Shown: piece after piece, positions 1 to 7,133 of the stretch
Numbering within the stretch: the first letter of the stretch is position 1
Layout: each line of letters begins with the position of its first letter
Source: Evansella sp. AB-P1
GTDB taxonomy: Bacteria; Bacillota; Bacilli; Bacillales; Salisediminibacteriaceae
Direction of reading: 5' to 3'
Length of the DNA stretch: 32,540 nucleotides
Assembly (NCBI RefSeq): GCF_029688925.1
Contig: NZ_JARUKY010000033.1
Coordinates: forward strand, 1 to 32,540
Position numbers and translations under genes: made by a program
Notes under the pieces: generated by a model
Seen by the model: the letters and a program-made list of their open reading frames with translations, nothing else
What the model was told of the DNA's origin: nothing
Databases searched by the model: none

Positions 1-23
1 AATTAAAAATGTAAATAGGTTTT

Positions 24-100
24 GGCGGTGTAGCTCAGCTGGCTAGAGCGTACGGTTCATACCCGTGAGGTCGGGGGTTCGATCCCCTCCGCCGCTACCA
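24..100 (+). tRNA. tRNA-Met (CAT), elongator type
   Basis: A 77-nt cloverleaf with CAT in the anticodon loop, GGTTCGATCC T-loop and encoded CCA. The 5' end GGCGGTG and the lack of the three G:C pairs typical of the initiator anticodon stem point to elongator Met rather than fMet. It is the first gene of a 14-tRNA block; the block may begin outside the window. Confidence 0.93.
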
Positions 101-113
101 AGTTTATATATTC

Positions 114-206
114 GGAGGAATACCCAAGTCCGGCTGAAGGGATCGGTCTTGAAAACCGACAGGGGTGTTAAAGCCCGCGGGGGTTCGAATCCCTCTTCCT
201 CCGCCA
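114..206 (+). tRNA. tRNA-Ser (TGA)
   Basis: A 93-nt class II tRNA with a long variable arm, anticodon TGA, GGAGGAA acceptor strand pairing with TTCCTCC, and encoded CCA. It decodes UCA-type serine codons. It lies 13 nt after tRNA-Met. Confidence 0.95.
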
Positions 207-212
207 TAAAGT

Positions 213-288
213 GGTCCCGTGGTGTAGCGGTTAACATGCCTGCCTGTCACGCAGGAGATCGCGGGTTCGATTCCCGTCGGGACCGCCA
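213..288 (+). tRNA. tRNA-Asp (GTC)
   Basis: A 76-nt cloverleaf with anticodon GTC (CTGTCAC loop), acceptor GGTCCCG pairing with CGGGACC, discriminator G and encoded CCA. It lies 6 nt after tRNA-Ser. Confidence 0.95.
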
Positions 289-315
289 TTTTTAACTTAA
301 TATTTTCTCTCATGT

Positions 316-400
316 GGAGGGGTAGCGAAGTGGCTAAACGCGGCGGACTGTAAATCCGCTCCCTCCGGGTTCGGCGGTTCGAATCCGTCCCCCTCCACCA
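316..400 (+). tRNA. tRNA-Tyr (GTA)
   Basis: An 85-nt class II tRNA with anticodon GTA (CTGTAAA loop), a long variable arm, acceptor GGAGGGG pairing with CCCCTCC, and encoded CCA. Confidence 0.95.
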
Positions 401-423
401 TTTTAATTAAGCAATATTTTTTT

Positions 424-497
424 AGGGGCATAGTTTAATGGTAAAACGAAGGTCTCCAAAACCTTTGATGTGGGTTCGATTCCTACTGCCCCTGCCA
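424..497 (+). tRNA. tRNA-Trp (CCA)
   Basis: A 74-nt cloverleaf with anticodon CCA in loop CTCCAAA, acceptor AGGGGCA pairing with TGCCCCT, discriminator G and encoded CCA. Confidence 0.95.
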
Positions 498-510
498 TTA
501 ATAAAACTAA

Positions 511-587
511 GGCGGTTGTGGCGAAGTGGTTAACGCACCGGATTGTGGTTCCGGCATTCGTGGGTTCGATTCCCATCAGCCGCCCCA
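511..587 (+). tRNA. tRNA-His (GTG)
   Basis: Anticodon GTG in loop TTGTGGT. The gene is counted from the extra 5' G (G-1) that is the histidine identity element. Encoded CCA at the 3' end. Confidence 0.95.
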
Positions 588-610
588 TCTGACCTAGAAT
601 TCATATACAT

Positions 611-685
611 TGGGCTATAGCCAAGCGGTAAGGCAACGGATTTTGATTCCGTCATGCGCAGGTTCGAATCCTGCTAGCCCAGCCA
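611..685 (+). tRNA. tRNA-Gln (TTG)
   Basis: A 75-nt cloverleaf with anticodon TTG in loop TTTTGAT, acceptor TGGGCTA pairing with TAGCCCA, and encoded CCA. Confidence 0.95.
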
Positions 686-689
686 CTTT

Positions 690-764
690 GCGGGAGTAGT
701 TCAGTGGTAGAACACCACCTTGCCAAGGTGGGGGTCGCGGGTTCGAATCCCGTCTCCCGCTCCA
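690..764 (+). tRNA. tRNA-Gly (GCC)
   Basis: A 75-nt cloverleaf with anticodon GCC in loop TTGCCAA, acceptor GCGGGAG pairing with CTCCCGC, and encoded CCA. Only 4 nt separate it from tRNA-Gln. Confidence 0.95.
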
Positions 765-799
765 GACAAAGTTATAGTGGATATTTTATAAAATTATAT

Positions 800-873
800 G
801 CGGGTGTAGTTTAGTGGTAAAACCTCAGCCTTCCAAGCTGATGTCGTGAGTTCGATTCTCATCACCCGCTCCA
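800..873 (+). tRNA. tRNA-Gly (TCC)
   Basis: A 74-nt cloverleaf with anticodon TCC in loop CTTCCAA and acceptor GCGGGTG pairing with CACCCGC. It is the second glycine isoacceptor in the block and shares most of its acceptor and D arm with the GCC copy, which suggests a local duplication. Confidence 0.95.
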
Positions 874-932
874 ATTAAATAAAGATGGATATTACATCTT
901 GGGAGAACACCAATATATATTTAATATGTATT

Positions 933-1009
<77 letters not shown>

Positions 1010-1010
1010 T

Positions 1011-1086
1011 TCCACAGTAGCTCAGTTGGTAGAGCAATCGGCTGTTAACCGATCGGTCGTAGGTTCGAGTCCTACCTGTGGAGCCA
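1011..1086 (+). tRNA. tRNA-Asn (GTT)
   Basis: A 76-nt cloverleaf with anticodon GTT in loop CTGTTAA, acceptor TCCACAG pairing with CTGTGGA, and encoded CCA. It starts 2 nt after tRNA-Ile, so the two must be separated by processing. Confidence 0.95.
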
Positions 1087-1093
1087 TTTTTTT

Positions 1094-1184
1094 GGAGAAG
1101 TACCCAAGTGGCTGAAGGGGCGCCCCTGCTAAGGGTGTAGGTCGCGTAAGCGGCGCGAGGGTTCAAATCCCTCCTTCTCCGCCA
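1094..1184 (+). tRNA. tRNA-Ser (GCT)
   Basis: A 91-nt class II tRNA with anticodon GCT in loop CTGCTAA, long variable arm and encoded CCA. It is the AGC/AGU serine isoacceptor. Confidence 0.95.
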
Positions 1185-1206
1185 CTTTTATATATTTTTT
1201 TTACAT

Positions 1207-1281
1207 GGCCCGTTGGTCAAGTGGTTAAGACACCGCCCTTTCACGGCGGTAACACGGGTTCGAATCCCGTACGGGTCACCA
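1207..1281 (+). tRNA. tRNA-Glu (TTC)
   Basis: A 75-nt cloverleaf with anticodon TTC in loop CTTTCAC, acceptor GGCCCGT pairing with ACGGGTC, and encoded CCA. Confidence 0.94.
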
Positions 1282-1331
1282 ACTTAAATTATATTAATTT
1301 TATTTGAATAAATTCATTAGTATCCTAATAG

Positions 1332-1407
1332 GAGCCATTAGCTCAGCCGGTAGAGCATCTGACTTTTAATCAGAGGGTCGAAGGTTCAAGTCCTTCATGG
1401 CTCACCA
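1332..1407 (+). tRNA. tRNA-Lys (TTT)
   Basis: A 76-nt cloverleaf with anticodon TTT in loop CTTTTAA, acceptor GAGCCAT pairing with ATGGCTC, and encoded CCA. It is the last gene of the block; a terminator follows 7 nt later. Confidence 0.95.
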
Positions 1408-1414
1408 TTTTTTT

Positions 1415-1438
1415 GACTTGTTATAACAAGTCTTTTTA
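1415..1438 (+). terminator. Terminator of the tRNA block
   Basis: GACTTGTTATAACAAGTC is a perfect 18-nt palindromic hairpin followed at once by a T-rich run. It closes the tRNA transcription unit. Confidence 0.8.
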
Positions 1439-1728
1439 TTTTGAATATTTTAGATATAATATTTGCTATTCTATCACTCTATTTTTACATAACTATAAAA
1501 TGATCTTTACATTATGGTAAGAAGTTCTGATACCGTGGAGGAAATCTAAAATAACAGCTTAAACTTCATACTAAAACGTCCTATGATTAGCACGTAAATA
1601 ACAGTAAAAATATCAAAAAACGCTTGATTTTTAATAACAGGTTTAATTGTGAGGTGCAAAACGGTAAAATACAGACAAATTCTCAAGCTCTTTCACAACT
1701 AAAATCACAGTATAATTTACATATTAAA
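1439..1728. other. AT-rich gap, no gene seen
   Basis: About 290 bases between the tRNA terminator and the minus-strand sigma operon. No ORF with a ribosome binding site and no convincing structured RNA was found on either strand. Confidence 0.5.
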
Positions 1729-1760
1729 ATGGCATGAAGAACCTCTTCGTGCCATTGTTT
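1729..1760 (-). terminator. Terminator of the sigma-factor operon (bidirectional shape)
   Basis: A 12-13 bp hairpin (AATGGCATGAAGA / TCTTCGTGCCATT, one G:T pair) lies about 50 nt beyond the stop of the minus-strand operon. Read on the minus strand the stem is followed by TTTTAAT; on the plus strand by TGTTTTC. Confidence 0.7.
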
Positions 1761-1810
1761 TCATATTTGCTTGTCGAACTAACGAGTCCTTTAGTTGAAT
1801 GAATAAGAAT

Positions 1811-2533
1811 TTAGCTTTCTTCAACATTTACAAAAATTTCACCAAATATTTCATCACCAATATAAACGTTTAGCTTCCATAATCCTGCTGTTGGAAATCC
1901 CATACCTGATGGAATGTGTGTATCAGCCCCATGATGAGGACTAATTCCTATATTTGGGTACTCCCATACTTTGTTGCCAGAGCTTCCAATAAGCACTTTG
2001 TGTTCTTCACCTTTTTCGTTAATACCAACAACTCTTAATGCTCCTTCAAACTCTTCTCTTTCTCCCCAAAAATGCCACATATATTTACTATCTTCTCCTG
2101 CAATTATTGGGTGAGCTTCTGCTTCTCCCTTTTTGCCAGAGCCTACTAAAAAACCAATTCTTCCTTCCTCTCCAACCAAAACATATTCTCCTTCTGTTCC
2201 ATCTCCAAATGTAACAGGAATATTAAAAGTTGAAGTTACTTCCCATTCCTCTTTTTCTACATTACCATTAATTTGAGAAAAATCATTATTCTTATCATGT
2301 GGAAACAGTACTAATGTAACAAATAACAGTACCGCCGCTAAGCCACCTACCCCTGCGAAAAACCTCTTTGTAAAATAAGTGTATCTGCTTGGAGTTTTTA
2401 GATCGTTTTGGAGTTTAATTTTATCATTCATCTGTGATAGAATTTCATTTTGTTCTTCCCTAGAAATGTTTAACTTCTGATTCATCGATTTAAATACTTT
2501 ATCGTAGTCACTATATTCTTTATACTGACTCAT
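1811..2533 (-). CDS. Membrane-anchored DUF4871-like protein, probable anti-sigma factor
   Basis: A 240-aa protein with a hydrophilic, helical cytoplasmic N-terminus (residues 1-57), one membrane segment (about 58-78, rich in A, V, L, F) and a 160-aa outer domain. This N-in, single-span layout is that of anti-sigma factors. The outer part resembles the Bacillus DUF4871 family as far as I can judge from memory. There is no HxxxCxxC zinc motif, so it is not a classical ZAS anti-sigma. The start ATG has a good Shine-Dalgarno (AAGGAGGGA, 7 nt spacing) inside the end of the sigma gene; the two ORFs overlap by 14 bp, so translation is probably coupled. The anti-sigma role rests on position and topology, not on a recognised binding motif. 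A sigma-controlled effector is the alternative. Confidence 0.7.
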   Translation of the reverse strand: MSQYKEYSDYDKVFKSMNQKLNISREEQNEILSQMNDKIKLQNDLKTPSRYTYFTKRFFAGVGGLAAVLLFVTLVLFPHDKNNDFSQINGNVEKEEWEVTSTFNIPVTFGDGTEGEYVLVGEEGRIGFLVGSGKKGEAEAHPIIAGEDSKYMWHFWGEREEFEGALRVVGINEKGEEHKVLIGSSGNKVWEYPNIGISPHHGADTHIPSGMGFPTAGLWKLNVYIGDEIFGEIFVNVEES

Positions 2534-3044
2534 AATGATATCCCTCCTTTTCTAACTGTTTTTTTAATGCACTTAATCCTCGCCATAGAGTTGTTTTTAC
2601 TTTTCCTTCACTCCATTCAAGAATGTGGGCCGTTTCATATATTGAAAACTCTTTTATTTTTCTTAATATTATTACTTCACGATAAGAACGCTTTAATTTG
2701 GATATTGCCTTGTATAACTCTTTTTCTTGTTCACTCAACATCAAGTTTTGTTCTGGTGTTAATCCTTGTGAAGTAACCGATACAGCACTATCTATTAAAT
2801 AATGGATTGGTCTTTTACTACGAATAAAGTCTATTGTAATATTTCTTGCAATTCTAAATAACCAACCTTTTTTGTTTTCTCCTTGAAAAGACTCAAGATT
2901 GTTATAAGCACGAATAAAGGTATCTTGCATTAAATCTTTTGCGTGTTCATGGTCATTTATAAGATATAAAATAAATTTATAAATATCATTACTATATTCA
3001 AGGTACCAATCATTAATAAGTCTCTGATTATTGTCGTTATCCAA
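2520..3044 (-). CDS. ECF-family RNA polymerase sigma factor
   Basis: A 174-aa sigma-70 family protein with only regions 2 and 4. Region 2 holds the DLMQDTFIRAY core-binding helix and the FRIARNITIDFIR promoter-melting helix; region 4 has the helix-turn-helix SIYETAHILEWSEGKVKTTL. An ORF with GTG start opens at 3053, but that GTG lies inside the Shine-Dalgarno (AGGAGAGGTGA). The TTG three codons downstream (3042-3044) has about 6 nt spacing from it and is chosen here. It overlaps the anti-sigma gene by 14 bp. A candidate ECF promoter lies just upstream, suggesting autoregulation. The size and partner resemble the SigX/SigM/SigV type; the exact subgroup is not determined. Confidence 0.88.
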   Translation of the reverse strand: MDNDNNQRLINDWYLEYSNDIYKFILYLINDHEHAKDLMQDTFIRAYNNLESFQGENKKGWLFRIARNITIDFIRSKRPIHYLIDSAVSVTSQGLTPEQNLMLSEQEKELYKAISKLKRSYREVIILRKIKEFSIYETAHILEWSEGKVKTTLWRGLSALKKQLEKEGYHYESV

Positions 3045-3082
3045 TAAATTCACCTCTCCTCTGTTTTTGATTCTCTACCTTA

Positions 3083-3110
3083 CTAACGAGTGTAATACAA
3101 AAAAGTCACA
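3083..3110 (-). promoter_or_regulatory. Candidate ECF-type autoregulatory promoter
   Basis: On the minus strand, TGTGAC (-35 like) and CGTTAG (-10 like) are separated by 16 nt, about 40 nt upstream of the sigma start codon. Bacillus ECF promoters typically have an AAC/GAC-type -35 and a CGT-type -10 with 16-17 nt spacing. No good sigma-A promoter was seen in the same stretch. Confidence 0.5.
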
Positions 3111-3134
3111 GTAATATTCCTTTTTTAATAACAA

Positions 3135-3182
3135 TATTTAAAAACCTGTATATTGATATTATTTAGAGATCAATATACAGGT
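3135..3182 (-). terminator. Terminator between the 3314-3736 gene and the sigma operon
   Basis: A perfect 14-bp stem (ACCTGTATATTGAT / ATCAATATACAGGT, 11-nt loop). On the minus strand the stem is followed by GGTTTTTAAAT. It isolates the sigma operon from minus-strand transcription coming from upstream. Confidence 0.75.
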
Positions 3183-3313
3183 CATATATCTAACTAACAT
3201 CAACAAACACTACATTAAAGCAATTCGTTAGTGAAATATCTATATACGATTCCTCCAAAGATTCTAATTGTGGATTACTTTTTCTTTTTTTAAGAAAAGA
3301 TTTTATAAAATTT

Positions 3314-3736
3314 TCACTCTATGTAAGTATAGCTCCATGCGCCATCACCTCGTTTCAAATAACCTGTCCGTATAAAAAAGTAAAAAGCCCTTTTTAACGG
3401 CCAGAACATTTGTATTTCGGTGCTAAGAGGGCACCTTGTGCTTTTCTTATTTAACCCCTGTATTTTATAGTCTGTTCCTGGATGTTCATCGTAGAAAACA
3501 TACCAAATGCGCATACTATTTTCAGCAGTAACTATTTTTTCCTCTCTTTGTTCTGGCTCTACTATCCGCACATCCTTGATATTAGAATTAGTTATAACTC
3601 CATCTTGATAATAGAATGAGTTTTGAATTATGAAAGGTGAATGTCTTGATATACCAAATTCAAGGGTAGTATCGGCATTTGCATCTCTATCGACATACCA
3701 TTTCCCTTGCATTTTTTGATCAAATTTTATTTGCAT
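3314..3736 (-). CDS. Hypothetical protein, possibly a truncated remnant
   Basis: A 140-aa ORF I do not recognise. The first 100 residues read like a small beta-rich extracellular domain (alternating hydrophobic residues, many aromatics: WYVDRD, FYYQDG, WYVFYDEH). Residues 100-125 differ in character and the end is basic-aromatic (GYLKRGDGAWSYTYIE). There is no signal peptide and no clear Shine-Dalgarno before the ATG, and the frame is open for only about 11 codons upstream with no better start. A terminator follows it. It borders the tandem-repeat region, so loss of a 5' part is possible. It may not be expressed. Confidence 0.4.
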   Translation of the reverse strand: MQIKFDQKMQGKWYVDRDANADTTLEFGISRHSPFIIQNSFYYQDGVITNSNIKDVRIVEPEQREEKIVTAENSMRIWYVFYDEHPGTDYKIQGLNKKSTRCPLSTEIQMFWPLKRAFYFFIRTGYLKRGDGAWSYTYIE

Positions 3737-3959
3737 ACCATGTCTAATTATGAATGTTAAGAATAATTAAAGTGAGATCGACACCAAGCGTTGTAATGAA
3801 TAGTAAGAAGCCTTTTAGACTTCCCACGATAGCGAGAAAGATCGACTAAAAATGGTGTACGAACGATAGCCAGTATGGGTGTATAAAAGTAACAACGGTT
3901 ATGAACCGAACCATCAGGACGGGTAACGTAGTCTAATAGGACAAGCGTTGTCCATGAAG

Positions 3960-4290
3960 GATTGCAGGCGTATGGGAGGTCGTCAATAAGCCTGCAAACG
4001 GGAAAAAGAGGATTGCAGGCATATGGGAGGTAGCCAATAAGCCTGCAAACGGGAAAAAGCGATTTGCAGGAATATAGAGTGCAGCCAATAAGCCTGCAAA
4101 AGGGAAAAAGCGATTTGCAGGAATATAGAGTGCAGCCAATAAGCCTGCAAAAGGGAAAAAGCAGATTTGCAGACATATAGAAGGTGTCCAATAAGCCTGC
4201 AAACGGGAAAAAGAGGATTGCAGGCGTATAGAAGGTAGCCAATAAGCCTGCAAACGGGAAAAAGAGGATTGCAGGGGTATGGGAGTCAAT
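3960..4290. repeat. Tandem array of 51-bp palindrome-bearing repeats (about 6.5 copies)
   Basis: Units begin near 3960, 4011, 4061, 4112, 4164, 4216 and 4267 (last one partial), each 50-52 bp. Every unit has GATT(T)GCAGG, a variable 13-17 nt middle, CAATAAGCCTGCAA and an (A/C)GGGAAAAAG tail. The TTGCAGGC and GCCTGCAA arms form a hairpin in each unit, least perfect in the GATTTGCAGGA units. Because 51 is divisible by 3, two minus-strand frames stay open through the array (17-aa repeats such as LFFPFAGLL), but there is no ribosome binding site upstream and I do not call a gene. Confidence 0.9.
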
Positions 4291-4585
4291 GGGAGCAGCA
4301 TTATTCTCTATTTCAGACACCATAGATTTAGAGGAAGTGCGTCCAGTACTTTTGAACCCACCGAATTCATTCGTGTGGAGGTTCGGTAATTTCATTTCAA
4401 GCCGATTATGTGACTTGTATTTGCATAGGTTTTGAGTTCATTAGAATTAACTAAGACTTTTTCTTTTAGTTAGTGGTTAAAAACTATCCGTATACATATG
4501 TATAATTGGGAAAATAAAAATTAATTAAGCATTTGTTCATCACTTATTTTTTATTAAATGTTCTTTTTAAAGGAGGAAAAAAGGA
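4291..4585. other. Intergenic region upstream of the serpin gene
   Basis: No gene seen. It contains a TATAAT hexamer at 4501-4506 that overlaps a perfect 14-bp palindrome (4491-4504). No good -35 lies at the normal distance, so this may be an activator-dependent or weak promoter for the serpin gene. Confidence 0.35.
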
Positions 4586-5764
4586 ATGGAAGATAGGAAT
4601 GACAAGTACCCCAAAAATAAAAAGGGACAAAGGTCGATTAATAATAGCATGAATAAGTCTGATCAGGTTGTAGTGGAAAAGGGTATTGAAAATATAGCTC
4701 TTAAATTAATAGATCAAATATTTGAAGAGAAAGAAAATAGAATGATCAGTCCTTTTAGTATTTACGTAATTATAAGTATGATCTTGCCAGGAGCTGATGG
4801 AAGAACGAAGCAGGAAATTCTTGATGTATTAGGATTAAAAAATCAATCTTTGAAACGTATTTATTCTTTTCAAAAAACTCTACTATCACGTTTACAGACA
4901 GAAACGAAAAATGATGTAGATATTAATATAGCAAATTCATTATGGGTACACGAAAAGATAACATTAAACCATAAATATGTTCAATCAATCAAGAGAAATT
5001 TTGATGGAACAGTGGAGAATATTAATAATGCTGCTACTATTAATAAATGGGTAGACAATAAAACAAAAGGTAAAATTACACATATATTAGATGAAATGAA
5101 TAGTAATGTCATTTTATACTTAATTAATGCCATCTATTTTTATGGGGAATGGCATAATCCATTTCAGCGTGAATTAACAGTGGATGGAAAATTTTATAAA
5201 AAGAACGATATAAGTGTCAAGGTGCCTTTTATGAGAAAAAGGGACAATTTTTTATACAGTAACATGGACGACTATGAAATTATTCGTTTGTATTACAAAG
5301 GGAAAAGTTTTTATATGGAGATAATTTTACCGAAAGAAGGAACAACCTTACTGGATTTAATTAAAAAATTAGAGGAGAGTAGAGAGAACTGGCAAAGTCC
5401 AACAGAACAAAAATATGGAGTAATTGAATTACCTAAATTCTCCGTCTTAACGGACATGAAGTTAAATGATGCATTGAATAGTGTAGGGTTGAAACAATTA
5501 TTTAATCCAGAGAAAGCAGATTTGAGTGGATTATCAGAACATGAGTTAAATGGAATATATGTTGACGAGTTTAAACATAAAGCAGTCATTTCTTTGGATG
5601 AGGAAGGGACTGAGGCATCAGGTGTATCCTCTGTGGAAGTAAGAGAAGGCAATCCACTAGAGGAACAATTTAATATGAATATAAACCGTCCATTTATATT
5701 TCAAATATATCATGAAAAAACAAATATTATTGTATTTTGTGGATTTGTCAATGATCCATCATGA
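4586..5764 (+). CDS. Serpin (serine protease inhibitor family I4)
   Basis: A 392-aa protein of normal serpin length. Family landmarks visible: MISPFSIYVIISMILPGADGRT near the N-terminus, LINAIYFYGEW (strand s3A), FMRKRDNFLY, VIELPKFSV, the hinge DEEGTEASG (residues 338-346) and the C-terminal NRPFIFQIYHEKTNIIVFCG. The small-residue hinge is that of an inhibitory, loop-inserting serpin. Counting 14 residues from the P15 glycine (G341) puts P1 near G355, with R353 close by, but the loop is about three residues longer than in antitrypsin, so P1 is uncertain. The N-terminus is charged and has no signal peptide, so it should act in the cytoplasm unless released by lysis. The Shine-Dalgarno AAAGGAGG precedes the ATG. 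It is a single-gene unit with its own terminator. Bacterial serpins are sporadic, which suggests horizontal acquisition. Confidence 0.93.
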   Translation: MEDRNDKYPKNKKGQRSINNSMNKSDQVVVEKGIENIALKLIDQIFEEKENRMISPFSIYVIISMILPGADGRTKQEILDVLGLKNQSLKRIYSFQKTLLSRLQTETKNDVDINIANSLWVHEKITLNHKYVQSIKRNFDGTVENINNAATINKWVDNKTKGKITHILDEMNSNVILYLINAIYFYGEWHNPFQRELTVDGKFYKKNDISVKVPFMRKRDNFLYSNMDDYEIIRLYYKGKSFYMEIILPKEGTTLLDLIKKLEESRENWQSPTEQKYGVIELPKFSVLTDMKLNDALNSVGLKQLFNPEKADLSGLSEHELNGIYVDEFKHKAVISLDEEGTEASGVSSVEVREGNPLEEQFNMNINRPFIFQIYHEKTNIIVFCGFVNDPS

Positions 5765-5803
5765 GAGAAAGAAATAGATTGAGATAATTACGCTAGATGA
5801 ACT

Positions 5804-5860
5804 AGGATTCACAAAAAGTTCAGGTAACAGGTTCCTGAACTTTTTGTGAATCCTTTTTAT
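5804..5860 (+). terminator. Serpin gene terminator
   Basis: An unusually long perfect stem: 21 bp (5804-5824 with 5834-5854) with a 9-nt loop, ending in CCTTTTTAT. It lies about 40 nt after the serpin stop codon. Confidence 0.9.
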
Positions 5861-6014
5861 AGTTTGATACGTAGTTGTATTAATGGCATATAAATTGATA
5901 AAAGTACAAATATTAGTAATTATTGCAATAAAATTTTAATGTATAATTTGGTTTGTATTACCATTAATTATATGTTTTTAAATTTTATTATAAATAGATA
6001 GGGAGGTGAAGCAG

Positions 6015-6227
6015 ATGAATGAAATTTTGTTAGAGCTAGAAAGTATTCCTTGGGGGTTAATTGCTCCACTTGTCATTATTCAATTGATTCTACTTGTTGT
6101 TGCCCTTGTTGACTGTTTTCGTCATAATAATACAAATGGTCCTCAATGGGTTTGGGTGTTAGTAATTGTATTTGGAGGAATTATCGGCCCAATCGTTTAT
6201 TTTATTTTTGGAAGGAGAAATGATTAA
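6015..6227 (+). CDS. yxlE: YxlE-like small membrane protein (PLDc_N domain)
   Basis: A 70-aa protein with two membrane segments (about residues 14-35 and 46-65), a central FRHN turn and the ending VYFIFGRRND. This is the PLDc_N fold of B. subtilis YxlE, which with YxlD lowers SigY activity. A GTG at 6006 is in frame but lies within the Shine-Dalgarno (GGGAGGTGA); the ATG at 6015 is better placed. The next gene starts directly after its stop codon, and together they match yxlE-yxlF-yxlG. The sigY, yxlC and yxlD genes that precede them in B. subtilis are absent here. Its role without SigY is unknown; the name is by similarity and order. Confidence 0.75.
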   Translation: MNEILLELESIPWGLIAPLVIIQLILLVVALVDCFRHNNTNGPQWVWVLVIVFGGIIGPIVYFIFGRRND

Positions 6228-7133
6228 GTGAGTTTAATAATAACAGAACAACTTACAAAAACCTTTAATGGGACTAGTGCAGTTGATGGATTAAACCTTT
6301 CTATAAAAGAAGGCATTTGCACTGCTCTTTTAGGTCCAAATGGAGCTGGAAAAACGACTACGTTAAATATGCTCACTGGTCTAATGAATCCTACTTCTGG
6401 CACAATTACTTTTGATCAAAGATATCGTGGTGATCGAAGACAATTTATCGGTTATTTGCCCCAATATCCTAAATTTTATGGTTGGATGACAGGGGAAGAA
6501 TATGTGGTCTACGCAGGTCAACTAGGAGGACTATCAAAAATAGATGCTACTAAAAAAACAGAAGAACTCCTATCTCTTGTTGGCTTAGATGATTCGAAAA
6601 AGAAGAGAATTGCAGGGTACTCTGGAGGAATGAAACAACGTTTAGGGATTGCCCAGGCCCTTGTACATAGCCCTAAATTGATTATTTTAGATGAACCAGT
6701 TTCTGCATTAGATCCTATAGGCAGACGGGATGTATTAGAATTAATGCGTAAATTAAAGGAAAAAACATCGATCTTGTTTTCAACTCATGTATTACACGAT
6801 GCAGAAGAAATATGTGATGATATTTTTATTGTGAAAGACGGAAAGGTTGTAATTGAAGGAGATTTAGTTGAACTTCAACGAAAATATCAAAAGCCAACGA
6901 TATATTTAGAAACAGAGGAATCGATTGAATATTGGAGTCATTCGATAAAGAATATGGATTGGTTACGTCATATGCAAGGAACAAAGAATAAGCTTACGAT
7001 TACTGTAAATGATATTGATGTTGCAAGAGAAGCATTGCTATCTAACGAGACATTACGAAAACTAAAGATTACGAACTTTGAAATTGCGAAGACGACACTT
7101 GAAGACCTCTTTATGGAGGTGACTGCAGGATGA
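6228..7133 (+). CDS. yxlF: ABC transporter ATP-binding protein, YxlF-like
   Basis: A 301-aa ABC ATPase with every motif in place: Walker A GPNGAGKTTT, Q-loop LPQYPKFYGW, signature YSGGMKQRLGIAQAL, Walker B LIILDEP with D-loop SALDP, and H-loop STHVLHDAEE. About 80 residues follow the nucleotide-binding domain, as in DrrA/CcmA-type exporters. The GTG start directly abuts the yxlE stop, with an AAGGAG about 10 nt upstream. The stop overlaps the permease start by 4 bp (ATGA), so the two subunits are made together. Probably an ABC-2 type exporter; the substrate is unknown. Confidence 0.88.
   Translation: MSLIITEQLTKTFNGTSAVDGLNLSIKEGICTALLGPNGAGKTTTLNMLTGLMNPTSGTITFDQRYRGDRRQFIGYLPQYPKFYGWMTGEEYVVYAGQLGGLSKIDATKKTEELLSLVGLDDSKKKRIAGYSGGMKQRLGIAQALVHSPKLIILDEPVSALDPIGRRDVLELMRKLKEKTSILFSTHVLHDAEEICDDIFIVKDGKVVIEGDLVELQRKYQKPTIYLETEESIEYWSHSIKNMDWLRHMQGTKNKLTITVNDIDVAREALLSNETLRKLKITNFEIAKTTLEDLFMEVTAG

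Noticed and set aside
3960-4290. CRISPR array
   Set aside because: Repeats are 51 bp and contiguous, both arms of the palindrome recur in each unit, the in-between parts are not unique spacers, and there are no cas genes.
3757-4395. 212-aa minus-strand ORF through the tandem array
   Set aside because: It is open because the 51-bp unit is a multiple of three; a second frame (3933-4301) is open for the same reason. No ribosome binding site precedes it, and the 17-aa repeats look like translated hairpin DNA.
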